DNA from: Ruania alkalisoli
GTDB lineage: Bacteria > Actinomycetota > Actinomycetes > Actinomycetales > Beutenbergiaceae
DNA length: 64,000 nt
Assembly (NCBI RefSeq): GCF_014960965.1
Contig: NZ_CP063169.1
Coordinates: 2,575,581 to 2,639,580 of the forward strand
Direction: 5' to 3'
Positions 50,720-59,329 of the stretch are shown here, piece after piece. Numbering within the stretch: the stretch's first letter is position 1; each line of letters begins with the position of its first letter. The translations under genes were made by a program, and so were the position numbers. Under the pieces are notes generated by a model. It was given only the letters and a program-made list of their open reading frames with translations. It ran no database searches and was not told the origin of the DNA.

Positions 50720-50764
50720 GCGCCTACTCCCTCTTGCCTCGATGTTCCGGTGAGCCACACACCA

Positions 50765-52099
50765 TCAGGAGATCAATGCGTTCACTGCTTCGCCAGCCGA
50801 CCGCATTCCTTCCTCGGGTGTCTGGTTGCCCAGCAGAACGGCCTGGACGCTGTCGGCAACGGCCGTCTCCATCTGCGCGTACTCGGTGAACTCCCAGAAG
50901 GGACTGGGCGTGGCCGTGGCTGTGATGTTGTCGGTGAAGGCCGTGAGGAACTCGTCCTCTTGCACCTCCGGGCTCTCGAGCCCTTCTGTGGTGGTGGGCG
51001 GGTTGCTCGAGGCATCGAAGTAGCCGAGGATCGTGTCCGGATCCGAGGTCAGCCACTGCGCGAACTCGGCACCTGAGGTGGACTCCTCGCCGTCGGTCAC
51101 CACGAGAACGTGTCCCCATGCCAGTGCTTGCGGGACGTCGCCGGCATTGCGCACCGGGCGCGCCACCGGGATCATCTTCGAGCGGATGTCGGCATCGGGA
51201 GAGTTCGTCACCACGATCGCTGAGCCGATCGGCGCATCGTCGTAGTAGGCAGTCCGCCCCTGACTGAACAGGTTGCGCGCGGCGCTGCGCTCGATGTCGG
51301 GTGCGATGAGGCCGTCGGTGTAGAGCTTCTTGTACCAGGTCATCGCCTCGATGGAGGCTTCGTCACCCACGGTGCAGCGCCCGTCCTCGACGACGGCCGA
51401 TCCGAAGGTCTGCATCCAGACGATGAAGTCCTTCAGCTGGGCCACCTCGGTGGAGGCCGCATACGGGACGATGTCACTGCCCAGGCTCTTCACCTCCCGC
51501 AGCACCTCCTCGAACTCGGTCAGGGTGCTCGGCACGAAGTCGACGCCGGCCTGCTCCAGGAGTTCGGAGTTCCCGATCAGCCCGATCGCCGCCGTAGTCC
51601 ACGGGATCCCGTACTGCACGCCGTCGAACTGACCTGTTCCCAGCGAGGCTTCGGTGTACCCGGCGTCGCGGGTGTACGTGGACAGGTCCACCAGCGTGCC
51701 GGTGGCGACCATCGGCGCCAACCAGGCGATGTCGAGGTGGGCAACACCGGAGAGCTCACCGCCACGGCTCTGCAGGATCATCTGGTTCAGAGCCTCGTTG
51801 TAGGCATAGCTCGACGCGGTGATGCTGATGCCCTCGTCGGAGGCGTAGTCCGCCACCGTCTGCTCCAGCCACACCTTCGGCGGGTCCTCGGACAACGCGA
51901 ACGAGGTGAAGGTGAAGTCCTGGCCGCCCTCGCCGGAGGGTTCTCCGGCCGCCCCAGGGTCTGTACCCCCGCCGTCGGAGCAGGCCGTCAGGCCCAGCCC
52001 GCCAAGGCCGAGGGCACCGCCGAGGCCGAGCAGGTTCCGGCGACTCAGCCCCGTGGCGAAGGTCCGGCGGTTGCGGTTCGTGCTGGTCATGCGGTTCAT
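50765..52099 (-). CDS. ABC sugar-binding lipoprotein with a twin-arginine-like signal
   Basis: A 444-residue protein from ATG 52099 behind GAAGGAGATCGCAG. The N-terminus carries SRRNLLGLGGALGLGGLGLT followed by Cys, combining a twin-arginine motif with a lipobox (LTAC). Tat export of a lipoprotein is known in actinobacteria. The body (FDGVQYGIPWTTAAIGLIGN, then SRGGELSGVAHLDIAWLAP) is a family 1 sugar-binding fold. It serves the two permeases encoded upstream. Confidence 0.88.
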   Translation of the reverse strand: MNRMTSTNRNRRTFATGLSRRNLLGLGGALGLGGLGLTACSDGGGTDPGAAGEPSGEGGQDFTFTSFALSEDPPKVWLEQTVADYASDEGISITASSYAYNEALNQMILQSRGGELSGVAHLDIAWLAPMVATGTLVDLSTYTRDAGYTEASLGTGQFDGVQYGIPWTTAAIGLIGNSELLEQAGVDFVPSTLTEFEEVLREVKSLGSDIVPYAASTEVAQLKDFIVWMQTFGSAVVEDGRCTVGDEASIEAMTWYKKLYTDGLIAPDIERSAARNLFSQGRTAYYDDAPIGSAIVVTNSPDADIRSKMIPVARPVRNAGDVPQALAWGHVLVVTDGEESTSGAEFAQWLTSDPDTILGYFDASSNPPTTTEGLESPEVQEDEFLTAFTDNITATATPSPFWEFTEYAQMETAVADSVQAVLLGNQTPEEGMRSAGEAVNALIS

Positions 52100-52160
52100 C
52101 TGCGATCTCCTTCGTGACATGCGTGGTCGCTCATCGGCATTGATGGTGGACATGGAGTGG

Positions 52161-53048
52161 TTAGCCCTTGACTGCGCCGGCAGTGATACCGCCGACCAAG
52201 TGGCGTTGGAGGGCCACGAAGGCCACCGCTACGGGCAGCGCGACGAGGACGGAGGCGGCCATGAGCTCGGGCCAGTCGGTCGCGGCTTCACCGATGTAGC
52301 GGTTGACCAGGGCAGGCGGGAGTGTCTGGCGCTCAGGACCGGTCAGTGTCAAAGCGAAGATGAAGTCGTTCCAGCCGCGCATGAACGCGAAGAGCCCGGA
52401 GGCGACTAGGCCCGGCGCGGCCAGCGGAAGCACGATCGCGTGCAGCGTGCGCCAGTTGGACGCACCGTCGATCTTCGATGCTTCGATGATGTCGTCGGGG
52501 AGGTTGTCGAAAAACCCTTTGAGCATCCACACGCACAGCGGCAACGTGAAGGTCGTGAACGAGATGATCAGCACGAAGTAGGTGTTGAGGAGCCCGAACG
52601 TCGAGAAGACCCCGTAGAGCGTCACCAGCAGCAGCGCCGAGGGCAGCATCTGACTGGACAGGACGAAGTACAGCAGGGTGCGTCGCCCGCGGTAGCGGAA
52701 CTTCGAGATGGAGTAGCCCATGTACATCGACGTCACCACGCTGAGCACGGCAGTGATCACCGAGACGATCACGGAGTTCGCCAGCCAACCGAAGATCTCC
52801 GGATCGGTGAAGACGCTGCGGTAGTTGTCGAAGGTGACCGACTCCGGGAAGAAGGTCACCGGGTAGCGGTACACCAGACTGTCCGGGGTGATCGACGTGA
52901 TCAGCAGCCAGTACACGGGAGCGAAGGCGAACAACCCGAAACCCACGACGGCGGCCCACGGCCCCAGTGGAAACCTGCGCCTTCTCGTGTGCGTACGTGC
53001 CACGGCCTGCCGGCGCGGAGCCAACTGCGTTTCAGTTCCCACGGCCAT
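52161..53048 (-). CDS. ABC sugar permease (MalG type)
   Basis: A 295-residue protein from ATG 53048, which shares one base with the previous permease stop. Six helices are present. The EAA loop is IIEASKIDGASNWRTLHAIV, and the tail is VGGITAGAVKG. It forms the channel with the MalF-type partner. The binding-protein gene follows 61 bp later. Confidence 0.92.
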   Translation of the reverse strand: MAVGTETQLAPRRQAVARTHTRRRRFPLGPWAAVVGFGLFAFAPVYWLLITSITPDSLVYRYPVTFFPESVTFDNYRSVFTDPEIFGWLANSVIVSVITAVLSVVTSMYMGYSISKFRYRGRRTLLYFVLSSQMLPSALLLVTLYGVFSTFGLLNTYFVLIISFTTFTLPLCVWMLKGFFDNLPDDIIEASKIDGASNWRTLHAIVLPLAAPGLVASGLFAFMRGWNDFIFALTLTGPERQTLPPALVNRYIGEAATDWPELMAASVLVALPVAVAFVALQRHLVGGITAGAVKG

Positions 53049-53998
53049 CAGTTCGCCTCTTTCCGCTCGGAGAATCGGACGTAGACGACCACGAGGATGA
53101 GCAGGACGATCATCCACAGGATCCCGATCGCGCCCGCCTGCCCGAGGTCGTAGGAGCGGAACGCCGAGTCGTAGAGGGCGGTGGCCAAGGTTTGGGTGGT
53201 CTGTGCTGGTCCACCGCCTGTCATCACGAAGATCAGGTCGAAGTGCTGGAAGTTCCAGATGAACTCGAGCAGGATGATGATCCCGGCGACGCCGCTGATG
53301 TGCGGCCAGGTCACGGTCCAGAACCGGCGTACCTTCCCCGCACCGTCGAGCGAGGCCGCTTCGTGCAGGTCCTCCGGCACGGTCTGCAGGGCGGCGAGGA
53401 GCATGACCATGATCCAGGGGAACGCGTTCCAGGACTTCGCCACGATCAGTGCGCCCCGGGCGGTGGCGGTGTCGAAGAGCCAGGCACGCGGCTCATCGAT
53501 CAGCGACAACTGCTCGAGCAGGCCGTTGAGTGCGCCATAGCTCGCATCGAAGATCCACATCCACAGGAACGAGACGACGACGGCGGGCAGGAGCCATGGG
53601 AACAGGAAGGCGCCGCGCAGGATGCTGCGACCGGGCAGTCGTGCGTTCAGGGCGAGGGCTACCCCCAACCCCACGACGAACGGGAGGACCGTCGCGCCGA
53701 CGGTGAAGATCCCGGTCTGCCACAACAGCCGGAGGAAGTCGTCTCCAAGTGCGGCCTGGATGTTGGCCAGGCCGACGAACTCCCTGCCTGGGTAGAGCAG
53801 ACTCTCGCTGAAGAAGGCTGAACTCAGCGAGCGCACCAGTGGGTACAGCACCACGGCGAGCAGCATCGCCACACCGGGCAGGATCAACAGCCAGGCGAAC
53901 CGCAGATCGCTGATCCGGCGAGCGGACCGCTGAGGCTCGTGGGCAGTCGATCCGGATGCGTCTCGCCGCTGCGGTCGCACCTTGTTCGTCATGGTCAT
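53048..53998 (-). CDS. ABC sugar permease (MalF type)
   Basis: A 316-residue protein from ATG 53998; ATG 53992 is an alternative. A basic N-terminal tail of about 30 residues is followed by six helices. LHEAASLDGAGKVRRFWTVT is the EAA loop. The gene has no good ribosome site of its own. Its ATG overlaps the stop of a 10-codon leader ORF with an excellent site, so expression is probably coupled to the leader. Confidence 0.92.
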   Translation of the reverse strand: MTMTNKVRPQRRDASGSTAHEPQRSARRISDLRFAWLLILPGVAMLLAVVLYPLVRSLSSAFFSESLLYPGREFVGLANIQAALGDDFLRLLWQTGIFTVGATVLPFVVGLGVALALNARLPGRSILRGAFLFPWLLPAVVVSFLWMWIFDASYGALNGLLEQLSLIDEPRAWLFDTATARGALIVAKSWNAFPWIMVMLLAALQTVPEDLHEAASLDGAGKVRRFWTVTWPHISGVAGIIILLEFIWNFQHFDLIFVMTGGGPAQTTQTLATALYDSAFRSYDLGQAGAIGILWMIVLLILVVVYVRFSERKEAN

Positions 53999-54027
53999 GA
54001 TCCATGCCCCGGGCGGGCCCGCTCCAT
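53995..54027 (-). CDS. Ten-codon leader ORF translationally coupled to the permease gene
   Basis: ATG 54027 is preceded by AAGGAG with a 6-nt spacer. The frame encodes MERARPGHGS and stops at TGA 53997-53995, overlapping the permease ATG (ATGA). It may only raise translation of the permease by delivering ribosomes to its start. It contains no run of one amino acid that would suggest classic attenuation. Confidence 0.55.
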   Translation of the reverse strand: MERARPGHGS

Positions 54028-54060
54028 AGCGATCTCCTTCGATCCGACGGCGTTTCGGAA

Positions 54061-54096
54061 GAGATTATCGCTTTAGTGATCTCAATACAACTAGTT
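54061..54096 (-). promoter_or_regulatory. AT-rich promoter/operator region of the RpiR-linked ABC operon
   Basis: GAGAT (54061-54065) and ATCTC (54079-54083) form an inverted repeat with a 13-nt spacer, and AACTAGTT (54089-54096) is a perfect 8-bp palindrome. The region is far richer in A/T than its surroundings and lies 34-69 bp upstream of the leader ORF. Either dyad could bind the RpiR protein. Confidence 0.4.
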
Positions 54097-54199
54097 CGAC
54101 AATCTTCTTCGCTCTCTCGACGTGAGAATGCCCGCGTCCACCAGATCCAGACCGCACACCCCGAAGGCGGCTCGGCGACGGCGGGGCTACGGTACGGCT

Positions 54200-54652
54200 A
54201 TGGCGTCCAGCATCTACGCAGCCATGGGCGGCGCCGACGCTGTCCGGTCCCTCGCGCAGGCGTGGCACCGTCGGTGCCTGGCCGACCCGATCCTCGCCCA
54301 TGCCTTCCATGCCGGTGTCCATCCCGAGCACACCGACCGGCTCGCCGCCTACTGGGCCGAACAGCTGGGCGGCCCTGCCGAGTACACCGCTCACCTGGGC
54401 ACCTACGCCGAGGTGATCGCCAAACATTCGGGAAACGGCCCGCACGAGCAGATGGATGGTCGCGCGGTCGCCGCATTCACCCTGGCGCTCGACGATGCCG
54501 CGATCCCGAACGATCCGGACCTACGGTTCCAGCTCATCGCGTGGTTCACCTGGGCGACCGCGATGCTGAACCACCGGTGGTCCGACCCGGAGGACGTCCC
54601 CGCGGATCTCTCGCTGCCGCAGTGGGGCTGGGAGGGCACTCAGGGCTGGTAG
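54200..54652 (+). CDS. Truncated-haemoglobin-like globin
   Basis: A 150-residue protein from ATG 54200; an upstream ATG at 54122 is in frame but its extension is basic and unconserved. SSIYAAMGGADAVRSLAQAW starts the fold, AAYWAEQLGGPAEYT is the distal-side region and HSGNGPHEQM lies where the proximal histidine is expected. IAWFTWATAMLNHRW ends the globin core. Truncated globins bind O2 or NO for detoxification or redox sensing. Group II is the closest guess. It is divergent from the ABC operon. Confidence 0.78.
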   Translation: MASSIYAAMGGADAVRSLAQAWHRRCLADPILAHAFHAGVHPEHTDRLAAYWAEQLGGPAEYTAHLGTYAEVIAKHSGNGPHEQMDGRAVAAFTLALDDAAIPNDPDLRFQLIAWFTWATAMLNHRWSDPEDVPADLSLPQWGWEGTQGW

Positions 54653-54704
54653 GACCTGCTTGCGCCACAGTGAAATCGGTGCAGCATCTCGTCAGTCCAG
54701 CACC

Positions 54705-55298
54705 TCACCCGCGCCGGCAGGTGAGCAGGAAGCCGGGCAGGCGCAGTTCCGCCCCCTGCCAGTGGGCACGTACCTCGATAGTGCCGACGGCGCAGCTCAC
54801 CCAGTGCGGGGAAGGGAACCATTCGCGCAGGCTCGCCTCGGTCAGGTCCCACCCCTCGTCGGCCTCGGCAGAGACGGCGAGGACCGCCACGAGGGCACCA
54901 GGGCCACAGATATCGGCGAGCTGGGTGATGTAGGCATGCCGTCCCTCCTCATCGAGCACGTGCAGCAGTCCGCAGTCGATCACCGTTCTGGGCCGGACGC
55001 CCAGATCGGTCAGGTGCAACGCGTCACCGACCTGGAAGTCGACGTCGACTCCCCGTGTGGTCGCCTTGACTGTGGCGTGCTCGATCGCCGGTGCGGAGCC
55101 GTCCACGCCGATGACCTGGTGTCCACGACCGGCGAGAAGCAGTGCCAGCTCCCCGGTGCCACACCCGACGTCCAGCACGGGATCGTCGATGGGCGTGCGA
55201 TCGAGGAATGTTACGAGGGCCGGTTGCGCCTCGCCGATATCCCAGGGTGGCGGCGTCTGCGCGGCATACTCCGCGTCCCAGTCGTGTTCGTGGGCCAT
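54705..55298 (-). CDS. Class I SAM-dependent methyltransferase
   Basis: A 197-residue protein from ATG 55298 with AAAGGTGGGCGC. It begins HEHDWDAEYAAQTPPPWDIG, has motif I LDVGCGTGELALLLAGRGHQ and an acidic VIGVDGS, then FQVGDALHLTDLG. This is the small thiol/tellurite-type methyltransferase group. The substrate is not known. It is divergent from another methyltransferase gene 101 bp away. Confidence 0.85.
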   Translation of the reverse strand: MAHEHDWDAEYAAQTPPPWDIGEAQPALVTFLDRTPIDDPVLDVGCGTGELALLLAGRGHQVIGVDGSAPAIEHATVKATTRGVDVDFQVGDALHLTDLGVRPRTVIDCGLLHVLDEEGRHAYITQLADICGPGALVAVLAVSAEADEGWDLTEASLREWFPSPHWVSCAVGTIEVRAHWQGAELRLPGFLLTCRRG

Positions 55299-55398
55299 GC
55301 GCCCACCTTTCCACCCGGTCATGACACCCGCCAGGGGCGCTGCCCCCGGAACGATCACGCGCACTGCGGCAGCCTGCCGGTCAGGGACACTGGTGCTC

Positions 55399-56004
55399 AT
55401 GGTGGAGAAGAACCTCTGGGCGCAGAAGGTCGAGCAGGACCCGCAGCATTCGCACTGGTATGTCCAGCGCTTCAAGAACATGGCCGCCGAGGGTGCCGAC
55501 CTGCACGGCGAGGCGCGGATGATCGATGCGATCCTGCCGCGCGGGGCGCGCGTGCTCGATGCCGGCAGCGGACCGGGCCGCCTGGGCGGTGAGCTCGCGC
55601 GCCGCGGGCACACCGTGGTCGGCGTGGACGTCGACCCGGTGCTGATCGATGCCGCCCAGGCCGAGTTCGGCGACTGCACCTGGCTGCTGCAGGACCTCGC
55701 CGAGCTGGACCTGGCCGGGGCGGGCGTGCGTGAGCCGTTCGATGTCGTGGTCGCCGCGGGGAATGTGATGGCGTTCCTCGCTCCCAGCACCAGGCGAACC
55801 GTGGTGACCAACCTCGCTGGTGCGCTCGCGCCGGAGGGCCGCCTCGTGGTGGGGTTCGGCGCGGGCCGGGGCTATGCGGTCGAGGAGTTCTTCGCCGACG
55901 CCCGCTCTGCCGGGCTCACCGAGGACGTCCGGCTCGCCACCTGGGACCTGCGGCCCTGGACCCCCGACGCCGGCTTCCTGGTCGCAATCCTGCGCACCGC
56001 ATAA
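55399..56004 (+). CDS. Class I SAM-dependent methyltransferase
   Basis: A 201-residue protein from ATG 55399; no strong ribosome site is seen, and GTG 55393 is an alternative. NLWAQKVEQDPQHSHWYVQR begins the protein, motif I is VLDAGSGPGRLGGELARRGH and VVGVDVDPVLIDAA follows. FDVVVAAGNVMAFLAPSTRR and GRLVVGFGAGRGY complete the fold. Substrate unknown. It is followed at 17 bp by the convergent MFS gene. Confidence 0.85.
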   Translation: MVEKNLWAQKVEQDPQHSHWYVQRFKNMAAEGADLHGEARMIDAILPRGARVLDAGSGPGRLGGELARRGHTVVGVDVDPVLIDAAQAEFGDCTWLLQDLAELDLAGAGVREPFDVVVAAGNVMAFLAPSTRRTVVTNLAGALAPEGRLVVGFGAGRGYAVEEFFADARSAGLTEDVRLATWDLRPWTPDAGFLVAILRTA

Positions 56005-56021
56005 CGCGGCAATAACCCGAT

Positions 56022-57155
56022 TCAACCGTTCCCGGGCCGCACCGACCGGGTCAGTACCACCGCCGCCACCACCGCACTGAACGCCCCACCGAGGACAAGC
56101 ACGAGCGTGATCGGCAGGCCCGCCATCAACCCGGCTGCCGCCACGGGACCGAGCACCTGGCCCGTCCGGGCACAGCTCTGCCACCAGCCGAACCACGCCC
56201 CGTCGCCGACCGCGCCGATCCGGGCCGCAAGCACGGGGTTGAGGATTCCGTAGAAGACTCCCGCACCCACCAGTGCGGCCACGGCGAGCGACCCGGGCAG
56301 CACCCCGGCACCGACCAGGAAGAACGCGCCCGCTCCCCAGCCGGCCACCGCGAGCACGGCGACACTCCCCCGGGTACGCCATCGACCGGTCGCGAAGGTC
56401 GCCAGCGTCGCCAGCGCTGACTGCACAGCGAGCGCCCAGCCTCGCCAGGTCAGGTCCACCCCGTTCGCGTCGAGCAGCAACGGGGTGAGCAGCAGCAACC
56501 AGCCGAACACCAGCACGTTCAGCAGCACGGTCATCACCAGGATGCCGAGCACCTCCCGGGGTGGCCCACGTCGGGAGGTGCGGGACGCCGTCGGCGGCTC
56601 CCCATCCTGACCACCGGCAGGCAGCACCCGCCAGACCACCAGGGCCGCAGGCAGGGCGAGACCGTAGAAGGCGAACGGGGCGGCGGTGCTGTACCCGCCG
56701 AGGGTGGAGCCGATCAACGGCAGCACCACCATCATGGTGCTCACTACGGCGGCGTTGTAGCCGATCGCACGGACCCGCCACCGGGGCGAGACCGACCGGG
56801 CGATCTGGAACGACAGGGCAACCAACCCGCCTCCGCCGATGCCCTGCAGTACCCGCAGCAGCACGGCCGCCGGGAACGTCGCCACGAGCGCGAGAGCCAC
56901 ACCGGCTGCACCGAACATCAGCAGGCACAGGGCCAACGCGAGGCGGCGCCCGCGCGCCCGTGCCAGCCGCGCGGCGAGCACCCCGGTGACGATCCCCGGC
57001 AGCATCACCGCGGTCTGGAAATAGGCCATCAGGTCGACGCCCACCCCGTACCGGACCGCGAGCTCGGGCAGCACGGGGGCGAGGAGGGAGACGCTGGAGA
57101 CACCGAGCGCGGTGGCGCCGAAGGCCACCGTCATGGTGGTACGGTCGCGCGTCAC
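56022..57155 (-). CDS. MFS transporter
   Basis: A 377-residue protein from GTG 57155 behind GAGGGGGAAC. It has about twelve helices. TALGVSSVSLLAPVLPELAV, ARLARARGRRLALAL and LLRVLQGIGGGGLVALSFQI are MFS features of the drug-efflux-like class. The charged loop 2-3 motif is present but weak. Substrate unknown. It lies downstream of the TRAP operon's terminator, so it is probably transcribed separately. Confidence 0.85.
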   Translation of the reverse strand: MTRDRTTMTVAFGATALGVSSVSLLAPVLPELAVRYGVGVDLMAYFQTAVMLPGIVTGVLAARLARARGRRLALALCLLMFGAAGVALALVATFPAAVLLRVLQGIGGGGLVALSFQIARSVSPRWRVRAIGYNAAVVSTMMVVLPLIGSTLGGYSTAAPFAFYGLALPAALVVWRVLPAGGQDGEPPTASRTSRRGPPREVLGILVMTVLLNVLVFGWLLLLTPLLLDANGVDLTWRGWALAVQSALATLATFATGRWRTRGSVAVLAVAGWGAGAFFLVGAGVLPGSLAVAALVGAGVFYGILNPVLAARIGAVGDGAWFGWWQSCARTGQVLGPVAAAGLMAGLPITLVLVLGGAFSAVVAAVVLTRSVRPGNG

Positions 57156-57171
57156 GTTCCCCCTCGGACGA

Positions 57172-57201
57172 GCCCCGGCCACGCGTGCACGCGACCGGGG
57201 C
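57172..57201 (-). terminator. Hairpin terminator of the TRAP-TAXI operon
   Basis: GCCCCGG (57172-57178) pairs with CCGGGGC (57195-57201). Inside, CGCGTG/CACGCG (57182-57193) forms a 12-bp perfect palindrome. The structure lies 18 bp after the TAXI binding-protein stop and ends 17 bp before the MFS start. Confidence 0.6.
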
Positions 57202-57218
57202 GGTTCAGGTACAAGAGA

Positions 57219-58253
57219 TCATTCCATCAGGCCGGCGTCCTGGTAGTACTGCTCGGCGCCCGGGTGCAGGTCCACCCCGCCGGTGTTCTCCGCGGTCCAA
57301 GCCGTCGCGGGGTCGAACCCGGCCATGCTGGCGTTCGCCTCGCGCAGGGAGTCGGCCGAGTCGATCACGGCTTCGGTGATGGCGTAGGCGACGTCGTCGG
57401 GCATGTCGGCCGAAGCAATCAGGGTGGTGGTGAAGCCGAGGAGCTGGACGTCCTCGTCCTGTCCGGTGAACGTACCGCCGGGCAGGGTGGCCGCCTGCAG
57501 CCCGAGCGGTTCGAGCGCTGCAACGGCGTCGTCGTCGATGTCGAGGATGCGGATGTCGGAGGTCTCGGCGAGCTCGGTGATGTTGGGGTGCCCGGCGGTG
57601 ATCGCTTGGATCCACAGGTCGGCATTCCCGTCGCGGAGGGCGTTGGTGGCCACGTCGGTGCTGGTCGGCTCGAAGCTGCCACCCCAGGATGTGACGTCGT
57701 CCACGCTGGTGCCGTATGCCTGGAGCACCAGCTGGGTGCCGGCGTCCCCGAGCGAGCCGCGCGGCTGGCTGACCAGGTCGGCGCCGATCTGCTCGTCCAC
57801 CACCTGCCGCAGCGAGTCCACGCCGGACCCGGCCGGGGTGATGGGACCGAAGTAGTACTGGTCGAGCCCGCCGACGAGTACCCGGAGGTTGTCGAAGGCC
57901 TCCCCCTCGAAGGGGGTGCCCTCGGTACCGTTGACGGCCCAAGAAGTGACGGCGCTGAAGGAGGTGGCCAGGTCCGCCTCGCCGGTGGCCACCAGTTCGG
58001 GGTTGCCGATGGATCCGGCGTAGGTGAGAACCTCCACCACGGAGTTGTCCTCGAGCGCCGGTTCGATCGCCTGCCCCATGCTGACGGCATAGCTGTACCA
58101 GGCCGAGCCCTGGTCGAGGGAGGCGAAGGACAGATCGACCGGCCCCTCACCACCGGAACCACCACCGGAGTCGTCGGCGCATGCCGCGAGGGTGAGAGAC
58201 ACCGTCGCCAGCAGGGCGAGTGCGGTGGCGGAACGTGTCTGCGTGCGGGTCAT
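57219..58253 (-). CDS. TRAP transporter TAXI-family substrate-binding lipoprotein
   Basis: A 344-residue lipoprotein from ATG 58253 behind AGGAGTTCACG. A lipobox LAAC and Gly-rich linker precede the domain. VDLSFASLDQGSAWYSYAVS, GEADLATSFSAVTSWAV, FGPITPAGSGVDSL and IRILDIDDDAVAALEPLGL follow the TAXI pattern that partners fused TRAP permeases. The start overlaps the preceding cupin stop by 4 bp. It is the last gene of the operon whose fused permease lies at the right edge. The ligand is not known; known TAXI ligands are often glutamate-like or dicarboxylates. Confidence 0.85.
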   Translation of the reverse strand: MTRTQTRSATALALLATVSLTLAACADDSGGGSGGEGPVDLSFASLDQGSAWYSYAVSMGQAIEPALEDNSVVEVLTYAGSIGNPELVATGEADLATSFSAVTSWAVNGTEGTPFEGEAFDNLRVLVGGLDQYYFGPITPAGSGVDSLRQVVDEQIGADLVSQPRGSLGDAGTQLVLQAYGTSVDDVTSWGGSFEPTSTDVATNALRDGNADLWIQAITAGHPNITELAETSDIRILDIDDDAVAALEPLGLQAATLPGGTFTGQDEDVQLLGFTTTLIASADMPDDVAYAITEAVIDSADSLREANASMAGFDPATAWTAENTGGVDLHPGAEQYYQDAGLME

Positions 58254-58624
58254 CGTGAACTCCTGTCGTCGGGGGTGGAGGGTGCCTCGTAGCGGACCTC
58301 GAAGGTCAGGCACCCCTCCTCGGTCGCCCAGGGACCGTGCTCCATCTCGGGCGGGCGGCAGGCGAACATGCCTGCGGTGAAGGTTTCGCCGAGGCGCAGG
58401 TCGGTCATCGAGCCTTCGAGGATGTAGACCTCTTCCCAGAAGTCGTGGGTGAGCGTGCCGTTCGGCGTGGTGTCAGTGCCGGGAGCGAACCGCAGCAGGC
58501 GGGTCACCACGCCGGGTCGTCCGGTGCCGGTGAGGATGCGTTCGGTGAGCTCGGGCACCTTGCCTTCGCAGGGGGTCCAGGCGACGGCGTCCGTCGGGGA
58601 GAATTCGATCTCATCCTTGGGCAT
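58250..58624 (-). CDS. Small cupin protein of the TRAP catabolic operon
   Basis: A 124-residue single-domain cupin. LLRFAPGTDTTPNGTLTHDF, then WEEVYILEGSMTDLRLGE, then TAGMFACRPPEMEHGPWATE carry His/Glu metal-site positions. It overlaps the DUF2848 gene by 14 bp and the TAXI gene by 4 bp. A role as isomerase, lyase or dioxygenase in the pathway is possible; no reaction can be assigned. Confidence 0.8.
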   Translation of the reverse strand: MPKDEIEFSPTDAVAWTPCEGKVPELTERILTGTGRPGVVTRLLRFAPGTDTTPNGTLTHDFWEEVYILEGSMTDLRLGETFTAGMFACRPPEMEHGPWATEEGCLTFEVRYEAPSTPDDRSSR

Positions 58625-59291
58625 GGGCTGCTCCTTCCGGGGCGGTGACGGCGGTGCGATAGGTGAGGCCGAGGCTCGCCTCGGGCGTACGCAGGGCGAG
58701 CTCCCAGTGCGTCCCGTACTGGAAGTCGCCGGTGAGCAGGGGGACCGTCCCGCCGAAGAGGACGAGGTCCTCCCCGCCGTCCAGACCCTCGCGTTGCTGC
58801 AGCAGGCGGAGGGTCTCGGTGAGCGGTCGGAGAGCCGCGGCCGACCCGCTCTGGTAGGCGACGCCGTCGACGGTGGTGGTCAGCTGGATGGAGTCCCAGG
58901 CGGACTCCAGTTGGCCGAACTCGACCGGCAGTGCCGTGGCACTGAGCGGTTTGGGGCAGCGCTGCTTGGACTCGGCGATGGAGATCGCCTCGTGCTCGCG
59001 GTCGGTGTGGTCCGAGCCGACCGTGAGGTAGTACCTCCCGGCGAGCCGGATCAGTACCGGCTCCACCTCGCCCGACGTCTGCGTGCCGGTGACGGCGGTG
59101 GTCTCACCGAAGCTCAGCGTGCCGCTCGGCATCGGGTAGAACTCGGGCACGTTCTCCGGCGGCGCCACCCCGATGCGGGCCAGCTCGTCGATGTGGTGGC
59201 GCACAGCGGCCTCGTTGCGGCCGGTGTAGCCGGCCACCACTACTCGCACCGTGGGTGCATTCAGCGTGGCCGGGTCGAGCTCGATCGTCAT
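58611..59291 (-). CDS. DUF2848 family protein
   Basis: A 226-residue protein from ATG 59291 with AAGGAGACTGTG. APTVRVVVAGYTGRNEAAVR, GVAPPENVPEFYPMP and YYLTVGSDHTDREHEAISIA fit DUF2848, a family structurally near fumarylacetoacetate hydrolases. FAH-like enzymes cleave C-C bonds or hydrate ring-cleavage products. It lies between the nitrilase-family hydrolase gene and the cupin gene, consistent with a late step of ring catabolism, by inference. Confidence 0.75.
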   Translation of the reverse strand: MTIELDPATLNAPTVRVVVAGYTGRNEAAVRHHIDELARIGVAPPENVPEFYPMPSGTLSFGETTAVTGTQTSGEVEPVLIRLAGRYYLTVGSDHTDREHEAISIAESKQRCPKPLSATALPVEFGQLESAWDSIQLTTTVDGVAYQSGSAAALRPLTETLRLLQQREGLDGGEDLVLFGGTVPLLTGDFQYGTHWELALRTPEASLGLTYRTAVTAPEGAAHAQG

Positions 59292-59329
59292 CACAGTCTC
59301 CTTCATCACACGGTCGGTCGTGGCCCTCG

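Noticed and set aside
55381-56928. A 515-residue minus-strand frame overlapping a methyltransferase gene and an MFS gene
   Set aside because: It is an out-of-phase reading of the MFS gene fused to antisense of the methyltransferase gene, without any family signature.
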